DNA of 64,000 nucleotides from positions 327,663 through 391,662 of the forward strand of contig JAFZVB010000014.1 of assembly GCA_017618055.1 (NCBI GenBank), written 5' to 3'. Positions 44,618 through 52,304 of the stretch are shown here, one piece after another. Below the pieces are notes generated by a model, which made no database searches, was not told the DNA's origin, and saw nothing but the letters and a program-made list of their open reading frames with translations. The stretch comes from Clostridia bacterium (GTDB taxonomy: Bacteria > Bacillota > Clostridia > Christensenellales > CAG-917). A program made the translations under genes and the position numbers. Position 1 is the stretch's first letter. Every line of letters begins with the position of its first letter.

Positions 44618-45808
44618 TTATTCTCTATTTAATGCTTGTGCAACGGTGTGTGCAGATGCCCATGCCCAGTGTAAGTTAAATCCACCAGAATCTCCGTCTA
44701 CGTCTAATGCTTCACCTATAGCATATAAGCCTTTTTGTTTTAAGGATTGAAGTTGCTCGTCAAACTCTCTTATATTCAAACCACCAGACACACATTGTGC
44801 TAAAGATATATCTCCAAGTCCTTCAATAATTATTGGATAAGTCTTAATAACCTTGGCAATGGCATTAACCTTTTGTGGTGCTGGATCGCTCTCTTCTGCT
44901 TTTGCTGCTGCAATTAGTCTTGCTGCAACTTTAGAATGGAACATTCCAAGAAGCAATTCTCCAACTGTAACATTTCCTCTCTTATTTAAAATACCTTCAA
45001 CTTCAGATAATGAATACTCTGGCATAAAGTCTATATATAAAGATTGGCCTGGCTTAGCAATTCCTCTGGAGATTTCGTTTGCCATATTAAATGCAGCTAT
45101 ACCAGAAACACCAAAGTCTTTGAATAAGATTTCTCCTATTTCATATCTGTATCCAATTCTTATACCACCTTTTACTCTAACACCAGATAATCCTTTTATA
45201 GATTCCTTGTCTGTCTTAATTGGTACTAGAGATGGTTGGATAGGTTTAATTGTATGTCCAAATGCAGTATAAAGGTCCAAACTATTTCTTCCAAAGGTGG
45301 CTGTAGAACCTGTTGCAAGTACTACATAATCTGCATTAAATGAGAAAGATTTGTTATTCTCGTTTTCATCTTTATATACACCGCCAACTGTAAAACCATC
45401 TGCAGCATAGTCTACAGTTTTAACAATATAACCACATTGAATATCTACACCATTTTTTTGTACTGCTGTACGTAATACATCTAGTACATTGGATGAACAT
45501 TCTGAATAAGGATATACTCTTTCATCTATAACTTTAGTTAATAATCCCATTTGTTCAAAAGCACGAACTACATCATGAGCATCAAAGTTGTCTATAAACT
45601 GTTCAACATAAGATGGATGATTGTAATGGATAGTTTTCATATCCAAATTTGTGAGATTACACTTTCCGTTTCCTGTGGATAATAACTTCTTGCCAACTCT
45701 GTCATTGGCTTCTAGCAATAATGTTTTCTTAATAGGAGATAATTGAGAAGCTAAAAATAAGCCTCCTGCACCTCCACCAATAATTATAATGTCATATCTG
45801 TTAGTCAT
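44618..45808 (-). CDS. BaiN/HI0933-type FAD-dependent oxidoreductase
   Basis: 396 residues. FAD-binding IIIGGGAGGLFLASQLS, RVGKKLLSTGNGKCNLTNLD and the C-terminal GLYAIGEALDVDGDSGGFNLHWAWASAHTVA, the signature of the HI0933/BaiN group, which reduces C=C bonds (BaiN acts on bile-acid intermediates in gut Clostridia). The substrate here is unknown. The ATG has no Shine-Dalgarno within reach; the -10 box ends 6 nt before it. Confidence 0.88.
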   Translation of the reverse strand: MTNRYDIIIIGGGAGGLFLASQLSPIKKTLLLEANDRVGKKLLSTGNGKCNLTNLDMKTIHYNHPSYVEQFIDNFDAHDVVRAFEQMGLLTKVIDERVYPYSECSSNVLDVLRTAVQKNGVDIQCGYIVKTVDYAADGFTVGGVYKDENENNKSFSFNADYVVLATGSTATFGRNSLDLYTAFGHTIKPIQPSLVPIKTDKESIKGLSGVRVKGGIRIGYRYEIGEILFKDFGVSGIAAFNMANEISRGIAKPGQSLYIDFMPEYSLSEVEGILNKRGNVTVGELLLGMFHSKVAARLIAAAKAEESDPAPQKVNAIAKVIKTYPIIIEGLGDISLAQCVSGGLNIREFDEQLQSLKQKGLYAIGEALDVDGDSGGFNLHWAWASAHTVAQALNRE

Positions 45809-45814
45809 AGAAAT

Positions 45815-45843
45815 ATTTTAACACCTACCTATAAATTATACAA
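45815..45843 (-). promoter_or_regulatory. Promoter giving a leaderless mRNA for the BaiN-like gene
   Basis: On the minus strand TTGTAT (45843-45838), 17-nt spacer, TAAAAT (45820-45815), with the -10 box 6 nt before the ATG at 45808. Confidence 0.5.
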
Positions 45844-45866
45844 CGAGATACAACAAAATATTTGTG

Positions 45867-45895
45867 TTTACTATTTTTATAATAAATAGTATAGT
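45867..45895 (+). promoter_or_regulatory. fprA promoter with an operator-like inverted repeat in the spacer
   Basis: TTTACT (45867-45872), 17-nt spacer, TATAGT (45890-45895). Between the boxes, TACTATTT (45869-45876) and AAATAGTA (45884-45891) form a perfect 8-bp inverted repeat with a 7-nt centre, so a bound repressor would block both boxes. Confidence 0.65.
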
Positions 45896-45925
45896 AAAAG
45901 CATTAAAACAATTTAGGAGCAAAAC

Positions 45926-47056
45926 ATGGGAAAGATAGTTTATATTGGAGAATATGATACCACATTAGATAAGTTTGAAAGTCAATTTGAAGTACCAAAT
46001 GGAGTTACATACAACAGTTATATCATCTTGGATGATAAGATTGCTATTATGGACACCATAGACAAAAGAAAAGGTGAAGAATGGCTTGCAAATATTAAAG
46101 AAGCATTAGGCGGAAGAAAACCAGATTATTTAGTAGTTTCTCATATGGAACCAGATCACTCTGCAAACATTGAAACTTTGGTTAAAAAATATCCAGACAT
46201 AAAATTGGTTGCTAATGCAAAAACTGTACCTATGCTTAAGAACTTCACTAATTTAGACATAGATTCCATAACTGAAATAGTTGCAGAAGGAAGCACACTA
46301 GACTTGGGCGAACATAAACTCACTTTCATCATGGCTCCATTAGTACACTGGCCAGAAGTTATGGTTGAATATGAAAGCACAACAAAAACTTTGTTTAGTG
46401 CAGATGGATTTGGAAGATTTGGAGACTTCAATGAAGACTCCCCTTGGGATGACGAAGCTAGAAGATATTATTTCAATATTGTTGGAAAATATGGTCTCCA
46501 AACTATGAACCTTCTTAAAAAAGCAGCAACATTAGATATTCAAAGAATATGTCCTCTCCACGGACCAATCTTAACAAAGAATCTTTCTAAGTATATAGAC
46601 CTTTATGCAAAATGGGCATCCTATGAACCAGAAGAACCAGAGAAAGTTTTAATTGCATGTGCTTCTATTCATGGAAATACATATAAGGCTGCTGAATATC
46701 TTGCAAAGAAACTTGGAGATAGAGCTGTTTTAATAGACATAACAAGAACAGAATATTCCTATGCTCTTTCCGAAGCATTTAGAAATGGAACAACTGTATT
46801 CTTCTGCTCAACATATAATCTAGATATGTTCTCACCTATGGCAGATTTTATTGAAAGATTACAAAATAAGACATGGAGAAATAGAAAGGCTGCTGTTGTA
46901 GACAATGGAAGTTGGGCTCCTATGGCTGGAAAAAAGATTATAGAGAAACTTGCAACATTTAAGGATATAACATTAGTAAATGATTTAATTACTATTCCAT
47001 CCACAGCGAAAGCAGATACACTTGCCAAACTAGATGAATTAACAACCAAACTATAA
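45926..47056 (+). CDS. fprA: Flavodiiron protein (A-type flavoprotein, O2/NO reductase)
   Basis: 376 residues. Metallo-beta-lactamase-like domain with the diiron ligands in SHMEPDHSANI (H73, E75, D77, H78), LVHWPEVM, LFSADGFGRFG and CPLHGPIL, then a flavodoxin domain beginning VLIACASIHGNTYKAA for FMN. All ligands are intact. These enzymes reduce O2 or NO in anaerobes. No rubredoxin domain is fused; none is seen in the window. AGGAG before the ATG. Probably a stress gene controlled by the palindromic site in its promoter. Confidence 0.95.
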   Translation: MGKIVYIGEYDTTLDKFESQFEVPNGVTYNSYIILDDKIAIMDTIDKRKGEEWLANIKEALGGRKPDYLVVSHMEPDHSANIETLVKKYPDIKLVANAKTVPMLKNFTNLDIDSITEIVAEGSTLDLGEHKLTFIMAPLVHWPEVMVEYESTTKTLFSADGFGRFGDFNEDSPWDDEARRYYFNIVGKYGLQTMNLLKKAATLDIQRICPLHGPILTKNLSKYIDLYAKWASYEPEEPEKVLIACASIHGNTYKAAEYLAKKLGDRAVLIDITRTEYSYALSEAFRNGTTVFFCSTYNLDMFSPMADFIERLQNKTWRNRKAAVVDNGSWAPMAGKKIIEKLATFKDITLVNDLITIPSTAKADTLAKLDELTTKL

Positions 47057-47077
47057 TTTAAAAATACTAATATTTTT

Positions 47078-47112
47078 ATATGCTAAAGATTATTTTTTAG
47101 CATATTTTATTT
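47078..47112 (+). terminator. Terminator after fprA
   Basis: ATATGCTAAA (47078-47087) pairs perfectly with TTTAGCATAT (47096-47105) and is followed by a T-rich stretch. Confidence 0.8.
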
Positions 47113-47139
47113 TACATTTGCCCCCAAATGTTATATAAT
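47111..47139 (+). promoter_or_regulatory. Promoter and operator of the RHH/HipA-like toxin-antitoxin pair
   Basis: TTTACA (47111-47116), 17-nt spacer, TATAAT (47134-47139). ACATTTG (47114-47120) and CAAATGT (47125-47131) form a perfect 7-bp inverted repeat with a 4-nt centre that overlaps the -35 box, matching autorepression by the ribbon-helix-helix antitoxin encoded next. Confidence 0.7.
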
Positions 47140-47156
47140 TTCATTGAGGTGATTTT

Positions 47157-47543
47157 ATGTTTGATCAAAAAGAATATATAAATGATTATATAAAAAACAA
47201 TTATAAGACAATTAAATTAAGAATTAGAAATGATAATTCTGTTATCATTGATAAACTCAATAATGTTGATAATGTTAATAAATATTTAACAGAACTAATA
47301 ATGAAAGATATATATGAAAATAGGGTTTATAATTTTATAGATGATTCTATTAAAATTGATTTTGATTTAAGTGTTGGAATGCGCGATTTAGTTGAAAAAG
47401 CAGAAAAGGCCGATTTGTTAAACGATTATGGACTATACATGAATTTGGCAGATGCTATTGATTCTCGTGCAAAAAAAGAAACAGGCCAACATATTTTAAG
47501 AGAATCTCAATGGAACAAACTAATTAAGAGGTATTGTTTATGA
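47157..47543 (+). CDS. Ribbon-helix-helix-like antitoxin
   Basis: 128 residues. Residues 12-50 (NNYKTIKLRIRNDNSVIIDKLNNVDNVNKYLTELIMKDI) fit a ribbon-helix-helix DNA-binding domain as in antitoxins of CtkA/HipA-like kinases. The remainder is charged and probably binds the kinase. Overlaps the kinase gene by 4 bp (ATGA), the usual toxin-antitoxin layout, and the operator-like repeat lies 26 bp upstream. The RHH call is by pattern; the sequence is divergent. GAGGTG precedes the ATG. Confidence 0.65.
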   Translation: MFDQKEYINDYIKNNYKTIKLRIRNDNSVIIDKLNNVDNVNKYLTELIMKDIYENRVYNFIDDSIKIDFDLSVGMRDLVEKAEKADLLNDYGLYMNLADAIDSRAKKETGQHILRESQWNKLIKRYCL

Positions 47544-48493
47544 CAGATATAATAGATTTTACAAATTGTGGATTAAGCCCAAGAAATCTAGAATATGGCG
47601 GAAGAGCCGGAGAAAAGAAAGGAATAATATACAATAATAATTTCTGGATTTTAAAATTTCCTAAAAACACATCAGCCATGCAAAATACTAAAGGACTCTC
47701 TTATGTAACATCACCCTTAAGTGAATACATAGGAAGCAACATTTATAAACTATTAGGATATGATGCCCACGAAACTATTCTTGGCATATATAATGATGGA
47801 AGAAAAAATAAAGTGGTTTGTGCATGTAAGGACTTTATTAACAATGATAAAAATGAGTTGCTCATTCCTTATACTGCACTTAGAAACGACACTAATCCAA
47901 TAATTATGGAAGACAAATCAGATTCACCTTTTACCGCATCGAACATTAATGAGATTATTTTCCAGTTAGAACATAATACAGTTTTAAGTCAAATACCATT
48001 TGCTAAACAAAGATTTTGGGATGTAGTAATAATTGATATGTTAATCAACAACAATGATAGAAATGAAGATAATTGGGGTGTAATAAAATTTAAAAATACT
48101 AACACATACAATATGTCCCCTATTTATGATTGTGGTAATTGTTTCTATTCTAAAGCTACAGAAGAAAGGATAAGCAGTATAATGGCTGACAAAGAAAAAT
48201 TGGAAAGCAGTGCAACTAATGGAATAACAGCATATGAAAATGATGATGGCACACAAATAAGAAATGACCAGATATTAAATCTTGACAACTTAGATTTAAA
48301 TGCTTCAATAAAGCGTGTTTTTGAGCGAGTGGTGCATATCCTTCCTGATATAGAAGATTTTATAAATAATATTTCAGAATCATATAAGGATATATCTATT
48401 ATTTCACCTCTAAGAAAAGAATACTATATAACGACTTTCAAGATTAGACTTGAAAAAATACTTAAGCCAAAATATGAATTATTATTAAAATAA
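47540..48493 (+). CDS. HipA/CtkA-like serine/threonine kinase toxin
   Basis: 317 residues from the ATG at 47540, in ATGA overlap with the antitoxin; a TTG at 47534 is a weaker alternative. ATP-binding FWILKFPKN (Lys39), helix SEYIGSNIYKLLGYDAHETILG, hinge-like VVCACKDF, catalytic loop INNNDRNEDNWG (residues 170-180) and metal site PIYDCGN (194-200) are all intact, in contrast with the gene at 8508. HipA-type kinases phosphorylate translation factors such as glutamyl-tRNA synthetase and halt growth; the target here is unknown. Confidence 0.82.
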   Translation: MTDIIDFTNCGLSPRNLEYGGRAGEKKGIIYNNNFWILKFPKNTSAMQNTKGLSYVTSPLSEYIGSNIYKLLGYDAHETILGIYNDGRKNKVVCACKDFINNDKNELLIPYTALRNDTNPIIMEDKSDSPFTASNINEIIFQLEHNTVLSQIPFAKQRFWDVVIIDMLINNNDRNEDNWGVIKFKNTNTYNMSPIYDCGNCFYSKATEERISSIMADKEKLESSATNGITAYENDDGTQIRNDQILNLDNLDLNASIKRVFERVVHILPDIEDFINNISESYKDISIISPLRKEYYITTFKIRLEKILKPKYELLLK

Positions 48494-48505
48494 AAGGAGA
48501 TAATT

Positions 48506-48763
48506 ATGCGTTACAGTTATAAAACAAGGGATGTATGTTCAATGCAAATAGACTTTGATTTAAATGGCAATATTGTTTCAAATATTAAATTCTATGGTGG
48601 TTGTGATGGAAACCTTAAAGCCATATCTAAACTTGTAGATGGTTGGGCTGTTGAAAAAATAGAACAATATTTGCTTGGAAACACATGTGGATGGAAAAAT
48701 ACTTCCTGTGCAGACCAACTTGCAAAAGCAGTTAGAAAAGCCTACAACGAATCAAACAAATAA
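48506..48763 (+). CDS. TSCPD domain protein (TIGR03905-like)
   Basis: 85 residues. The sequence IVSNIKFYGGCDGNLKAISKLVDGWAVEKIEQYLLGNTCGWKNTSCADQLAKAV contains the NTSCADQL motif and conserved cysteines of the TSCPD family, best known from the C-terminus of vitamin B12-dependent ribonucleotide reductases, here stand-alone. A metal-binding role is likely; function unknown. AAAAGGAG before the ATG, 12 nt after the kinase gene, so it may be carried by the toxin operon transcript; a terminator follows. Confidence 0.85.
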   Translation: MRYSYKTRDVCSMQIDFDLNGNIVSNIKFYGGCDGNLKAISKLVDGWAVEKIEQYLLGNTCGWKNTSCADQLAKAVRKAYNESNK

Positions 48764-48772
48764 GATAATTAA

Positions 48773-48797
48773 AAACCCTCACATGAGGGTTTATTTT
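48773..48797 (+). terminator. Bidirectional terminator
   Basis: AAACCCTC (48773-48780) pairs with GAGGGTTT (48785-48792) around a 4-nt loop; T-rich on the plus side and A-rich before it, so it also serves the convergent FAD oxidoreductase gene. Confidence 0.85.
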
Positions 48798-50095
48798 TAG
48801 TTTATTTTTATTACTAATTTATTCAGTTTATCTTCCCACTTTTTAATGGCTTTTATATTATAAACTTTTGGTGCTTTGGTATATGTTTTAGATGCCTTAC
48901 TTCCCTTAATTAATCCTTTAATAATTGCAAAGAAATATTTTGTCTTTTTCATACCTCTTACAAACTTACCAAGCAATGCACCAAGTTTCATATTTCTTCC
49001 TGCACCAGCCAAATCTGAAGATTGTATTACTGCGTTATCATATAAGAAATCTACTCCTTCATATGGGAGTTTAAGTAATGAGTTCTTTAATCCTTCGTTC
49101 TTTGCTGTTGGGCCACCAAACTGTTTATGATATTCTCTATTATAATTCCAAAGATTCTCTATACTTGCATCTTCCTTGTTAATTAAGGTCTCTGCAAGCA
49201 ATAATCCTGCATTCATAGATAGGTCTATACCCATTCCATTCATTGGAGTTGTCATGAAAGCACTATCTCCAACACAAGCATATCCATTCGCAACTATTAA
49301 AGGTAATGGTCTTCTAACAGGTATTACTCCGTATTGTCCTCCGTGCAGGATTTCATCTCCTATATATGGATGGTTTTCTTTGAATATCTTTAATTGCTCC
49401 TCAACCTTTTCTTTAGTTAATGGATCTATTCTTCCAATTAGTATGTCTACATTATCTTCATTTACACAACACCAAGATAATCCTTGTTCTCTTTCATGAT
49501 ATAAATAAACCTCAAATGGGAACTCTGGAGAAACTTTTTCTGTCTTGTTAAAGTATGCCCTATATCCGTAGAATGCATCTCCTCTGTTCAATTCTTTTTC
49601 TATACCAAAACCATCTGGAAGGTTTCTTCTAATACATGAGAATGCTCCCATTGAATCTATTACAATATCCCCTAGTATGTCCCCTTTGTTTGTCTTAATA
49701 CCAATGATAGTATCTTCCTTTATAATTGCTTCTTTTACATCCACACCATATTCAAACTTAACACCGCACTTTAGTGCATAGTCTAAAAGCATATTAATTA
49801 AAGGTTTACGCCACATTATCTTTTGGCGTGTTTCATCTGTATATCTTATTTCAACATTGGTTCTCTTAGAAGGGCTTACAAATACACAATCTCCTCTATA
49901 TCTCCAAACATCTTTAGGAAGTTCGTCTTTTTCTATAATCTTTAAGAGTAAATCAAAGGTAAACCTATCCTCCCAGTCATGACCAAGTTCTTCTCTTTGT
50001 CTCTTTTCATAGACTGTAACATCATACCCAAACTTTGCAAGTTTACTTGCTGCCACCAATCCTCCATGTCCCGCGCCTGCAACTATAACCTTCAT
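48797..50095 (-). CDS. FAD-dependent oxidoreductase (geranylgeranyl-reductase-like)
   Basis: 432 residues. N-terminal Rossmann motif VIVAGAGHGGLVAASKLAKFGYDVTVYEKR, second motif DIVIDSMGAFSCIRR and the FAD-ribityl block ACVGDSAFMTTPMNGMGIDLSMNAGLLLAETL. The group includes geranylgeranyl reductases and halogenase-like flavoproteins. The gene at 55170 has the same layout and nearly the same motifs, so the two are paralogues. With the hydrolase and glycerate kinase genes upstream it forms a minus-strand operon. Substrate unknown. Confidence 0.82.
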   Translation of the reverse strand: MKVIVAGAGHGGLVAASKLAKFGYDVTVYEKRQREELGHDWEDRFTFDLLLKIIEKDELPKDVWRYRGDCVFVSPSKRTNVEIRYTDETRQKIMWRKPLINMLLDYALKCGVKFEYGVDVKEAIIKEDTIIGIKTNKGDILGDIVIDSMGAFSCIRRNLPDGFGIEKELNRGDAFYGYRAYFNKTEKVSPEFPFEVYLYHEREQGLSWCCVNEDNVDILIGRIDPLTKEKVEEQLKIFKENHPYIGDEILHGGQYGVIPVRRPLPLIVANGYACVGDSAFMTTPMNGMGIDLSMNAGLLLAETLINKEDASIENLWNYNREYHKQFGGPTAKNEGLKNSLLKLPYEGVDFLYDNAVIQSSDLAGAGRNMKLGALLGKFVRGMKKTKYFFAIIKGLIKGSKASKTYTKAPKVYNIKAIKKWEDKLNKLVIKIN

Positions 50096-50097
50096 AA

Positions 50098-51000
50098 CTA
50101 ACCTCTAATAAATTCTAAAATATCTTTTGTAGTCCTTTCACCTTCATCAAAGAGGAATATATGCCCTGAATTCTCATAAGTAATTAGTTTTGCATTAGGA
50201 CATACTTCTTTTAGTCTTTCACTTTGGTAATATGGCATAGTCTTATCTATAGTTCCCCATATAACCAATAAGGGAAGACTATCTCTAGCCACAGCCCTAT
50301 ATCCTTCCATAGCAATATCTGTTCTTAGAATTGTGTTTCTTAAAGAAGATAGAGTTGCTTTTAAGAATCCTTTATATACCATTGCTTTTGCAAAGTTTCT
50401 TTGGTAATAATCTTTTTCTTCTTCGCTAACATTGTAAAGTTCAGAATTGCTTTTCTTTAATAGCATTGGTCCAGCTATGTTATAGAATATAAACTCCCCT
50501 AAGCCCTTAACATTTGCAATCTTCATATACCCTGGGGCTTTAAATGTATCCATACCTGCTGGAGCAAGTAAAATAAGTTTTTTAACTGTATCTGGATGGT
50601 TTTTATAATATGTTGTTGTAATGGTTCCACCCATGGACGTACCCACTAAATAAAACTTTTCTCCAAAGAATAATGAACTTGTCAATTCATATAATTGAGT
50701 TGCAAATAATTCTGCATTATAAATAGCATCTACTCTCTCCGAATATCCTCTGCCTAAGAGATCATATCTCAAAACCTTATATCCTGCGTTTACTAAACCT
50801 TCAAAGACTTTATCATAAATATAATATGGGGTTGCATAACCATGGCATAATACAACAAGTTCTCCTTCCCCTTTAACTTCATAATGTGTAATACCACAAT
50901 TGAGTTTTATAAAAGATCCAGGCAAGTTCTTGGTTTCTTCTTCTGTTAATATCTTTTTTTCTGCTTCCTTTAAAGCTTGTTTAACTTCCTTTTTATCCAT
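50098..51000 (-). CDS. Alpha/beta hydrolase
   Basis: 300 residues. LVVLCHGYATPYYIYDKVF, nucleophile GTSMGGTITTTYY, acid LVIWGTIDKTMP and base SGHIFLFDEG. A complete alpha/beta hydrolase fold with lid. No signal peptide. It lies 2 nt from the FAD oxidoreductase gene and 3 nt from the glycerate kinase gene, so all three are cotranscribed. Substrate unknown. Confidence 0.88.
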   Translation of the reverse strand: MDKKEVKQALKEAEKKILTEEETKNLPGSFIKLNCGITHYEVKGEGELVVLCHGYATPYYIYDKVFEGLVNAGYKVLRYDLLGRGYSERVDAIYNAELFATQLYELTSSLFFGEKFYLVGTSMGGTITTTYYKNHPDTVKKLILLAPAGMDTFKAPGYMKIANVKGLGEFIFYNIAGPMLLKKSNSELYNVSEEEKDYYQRNFAKAMVYKGFLKATLSSLRNTILRTDIAMEGYRAVARDSLPLLVIWGTIDKTMPYYQSERLKEVCPNAKLITYENSGHIFLFDEGERTTKDILEFIRG

Positions 51001-51003
51001 GCA

Positions 51004-52128
51004 TTACCCCTTAATATCCTCTACAATCTCTTTTAGCATTTCTTTTGCAGCAATCCTTGCATATATCTTTGCATTAAGTATAGAGTCCTCTGAATCCATT
51101 GCATACTCTCTTAAAGTTTTTATTCTCTTTATTCCTTCCGCACCTTGGATTTTAGTTATACCAGCCATTACATATACTGGGACATTCTTTTTAACACATC
51201 TCTTTGTAATACCACAAACAACTTTACCTTGAAGAGATTGCTCATCTAAACAACCTTCTCCAGTAATTACTGCATTTGCATCATTTAAGAGAGTGTCAAA
51301 GTCTATTAAATCTAATAATGTTTCTATACCACTTTGTACATTTGCATTAAGGAACGCCATAAGTCCAGCTGCTAGTCCTCCTGCAGCACCACCATGTTCC
51401 AAAGTATTCATATCCACGCCTAGAACTCTCTTAACCACAGAATTATAGTTTCCCATTCCTTCTTCGAGTTGTTCTTTGATTTCACCTACAGCCCCTTTCT
51501 GAGGTCCATAGACATAGGTTGCACCTTTTTCTCCAAGTAATTTGTTCTCCACATCTGCAACAACTGTAAACTCAATTCCTTTTGTATCTATTGCCTTGCT
51601 TGCATCTACGTTGCTAATCTTTATTAAATTTTCTCCAATTGGTTTCAAAGAATTATCATCTTTATCTAAGAAATCATATCCTAAAGCATTAAGCGCTCCT
51701 ATACCTCCATCATTAGTGGCACTTCCTCCAACTGTAATGAATATATGTTTTGCTCCATTTTTAATTGCATCTAGTATTAATTCTCCTGTTCCAAAAGTTG
51801 TAGTCTTTAATGCATTACCATCTTTATATGGAATTAATGTTATTCCAGATGCTTGTGCCATTTCTATAATTGCAACTTCTTGATCCAATAAGTACTTTGC
51901 TGTAATTTTTTCAAATAAAGGATTAGAACATTCTATTTCTTTCCATTCATACTTTCCAAACTTAGATATTGCATCTAGCGTTCCTTCACCACCATCTGCT
52001 ATTTCAACGCCAGTAATACTAACATTTTCTACATCCAAAGCTTCTTCTTTATAGATATCTATAATATCCCTAGAGGATAAGGAACCTTTAAATGAATCTG
52101 AACATACTAATATATTATATTTTTTCAT
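51004..52128 (-). CDS. glxK: Glycerate kinase
   Basis: 374 residues, full length. SDSFKGSLSSRDI, EIADGGEGTLDAI, GTGELILDAI, VGGSATNDGGIGALNALGYDF and TGEGCLDEQSLQGKVV are the type 1 glycerate kinase motifs. It phosphorylates glycerate to 2- or 3-phosphoglycerate. The ATG has no Shine-Dalgarno sequence; the -10 box ends 7 nt before it. First gene of the hydrolase/FAD oxidoreductase operon. Confidence 0.93.
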   Translation of the reverse strand: MKKYNILVCSDSFKGSLSSRDIIDIYKEEALDVENVSITGVEIADGGEGTLDAISKFGKYEWKEIECSNPLFEKITAKYLLDQEVAIIEMAQASGITLIPYKDGNALKTTTFGTGELILDAIKNGAKHIFITVGGSATNDGGIGALNALGYDFLDKDDNSLKPIGENLIKISNVDASKAIDTKGIEFTVVADVENKLLGEKGATYVYGPQKGAVGEIKEQLEEGMGNYNSVVKRVLGVDMNTLEHGGAAGGLAAGLMAFLNANVQSGIETLLDLIDFDTLLNDANAVITGEGCLDEQSLQGKVVCGITKRCVKKNVPVYVMAGITKIQGAEGIKRIKTLREYAMDSEDSILNAKIYARIAAKEMLKEIVEDIKG

Positions 52129-52135
52129 ATTTTTA

Positions 52136-52165
52136 ATAATATCATTTTAATAGTATTTATGTCTA
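52136..52165 (-). promoter_or_regulatory. Promoter giving a leaderless glycerate kinase mRNA
   Basis: On the minus strand TAGACA (52165-52160), 18-nt spacer, TATTAT (52141-52136), 7 nt before the ATG at 52128. Its -35 box lies in an inverted repeat with the divergent promoter (TGTCTATA at 52160-52167 and TATAGACA at 52241-52248). Confidence 0.5.
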
Positions 52166-52186
52166 TATCCAAAAAATTTGTCAAAT

Positions 52187-52234
52187 AAAAGTGCATTCAA
52201 AAAGTGCATAAATAAATAATGCAGTTTTTATGCA
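52187..52234 (+). repeat. Direct repeats between the glxK and RT-locus promoters
   Basis: AAAAGTGCAT occurs at 52187-52196 and 52200-52209 (13-bp period), followed by ATGCA at 52219 and TTTTTATGCA at 52225-52234, a cluster of TGCAT-type motifs upstream of the -35 box. A binding site for a dimeric or multimeric regulator is plausible. Confidence 0.5.
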
Positions 52235-52242
52235 AAAAAGTA

Positions 52243-52271
52243 TAGACACAAGGTATCTGTATCCATATAAT
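52243..52271 (+). promoter_or_regulatory. Sigma-A promoter of the RT locus
   Basis: TAGACA (52243-52248), 17-nt spacer, TATAAT (52266-52271). The leader is about 27 nt with AAAAGGA as ribosome-binding site before the ATG at 52305. Confidence 0.75.
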
Positions 52272-52304
52272 TGAGTTAAGATTTATCACAAAAAGGAAAT
52301 AAAA

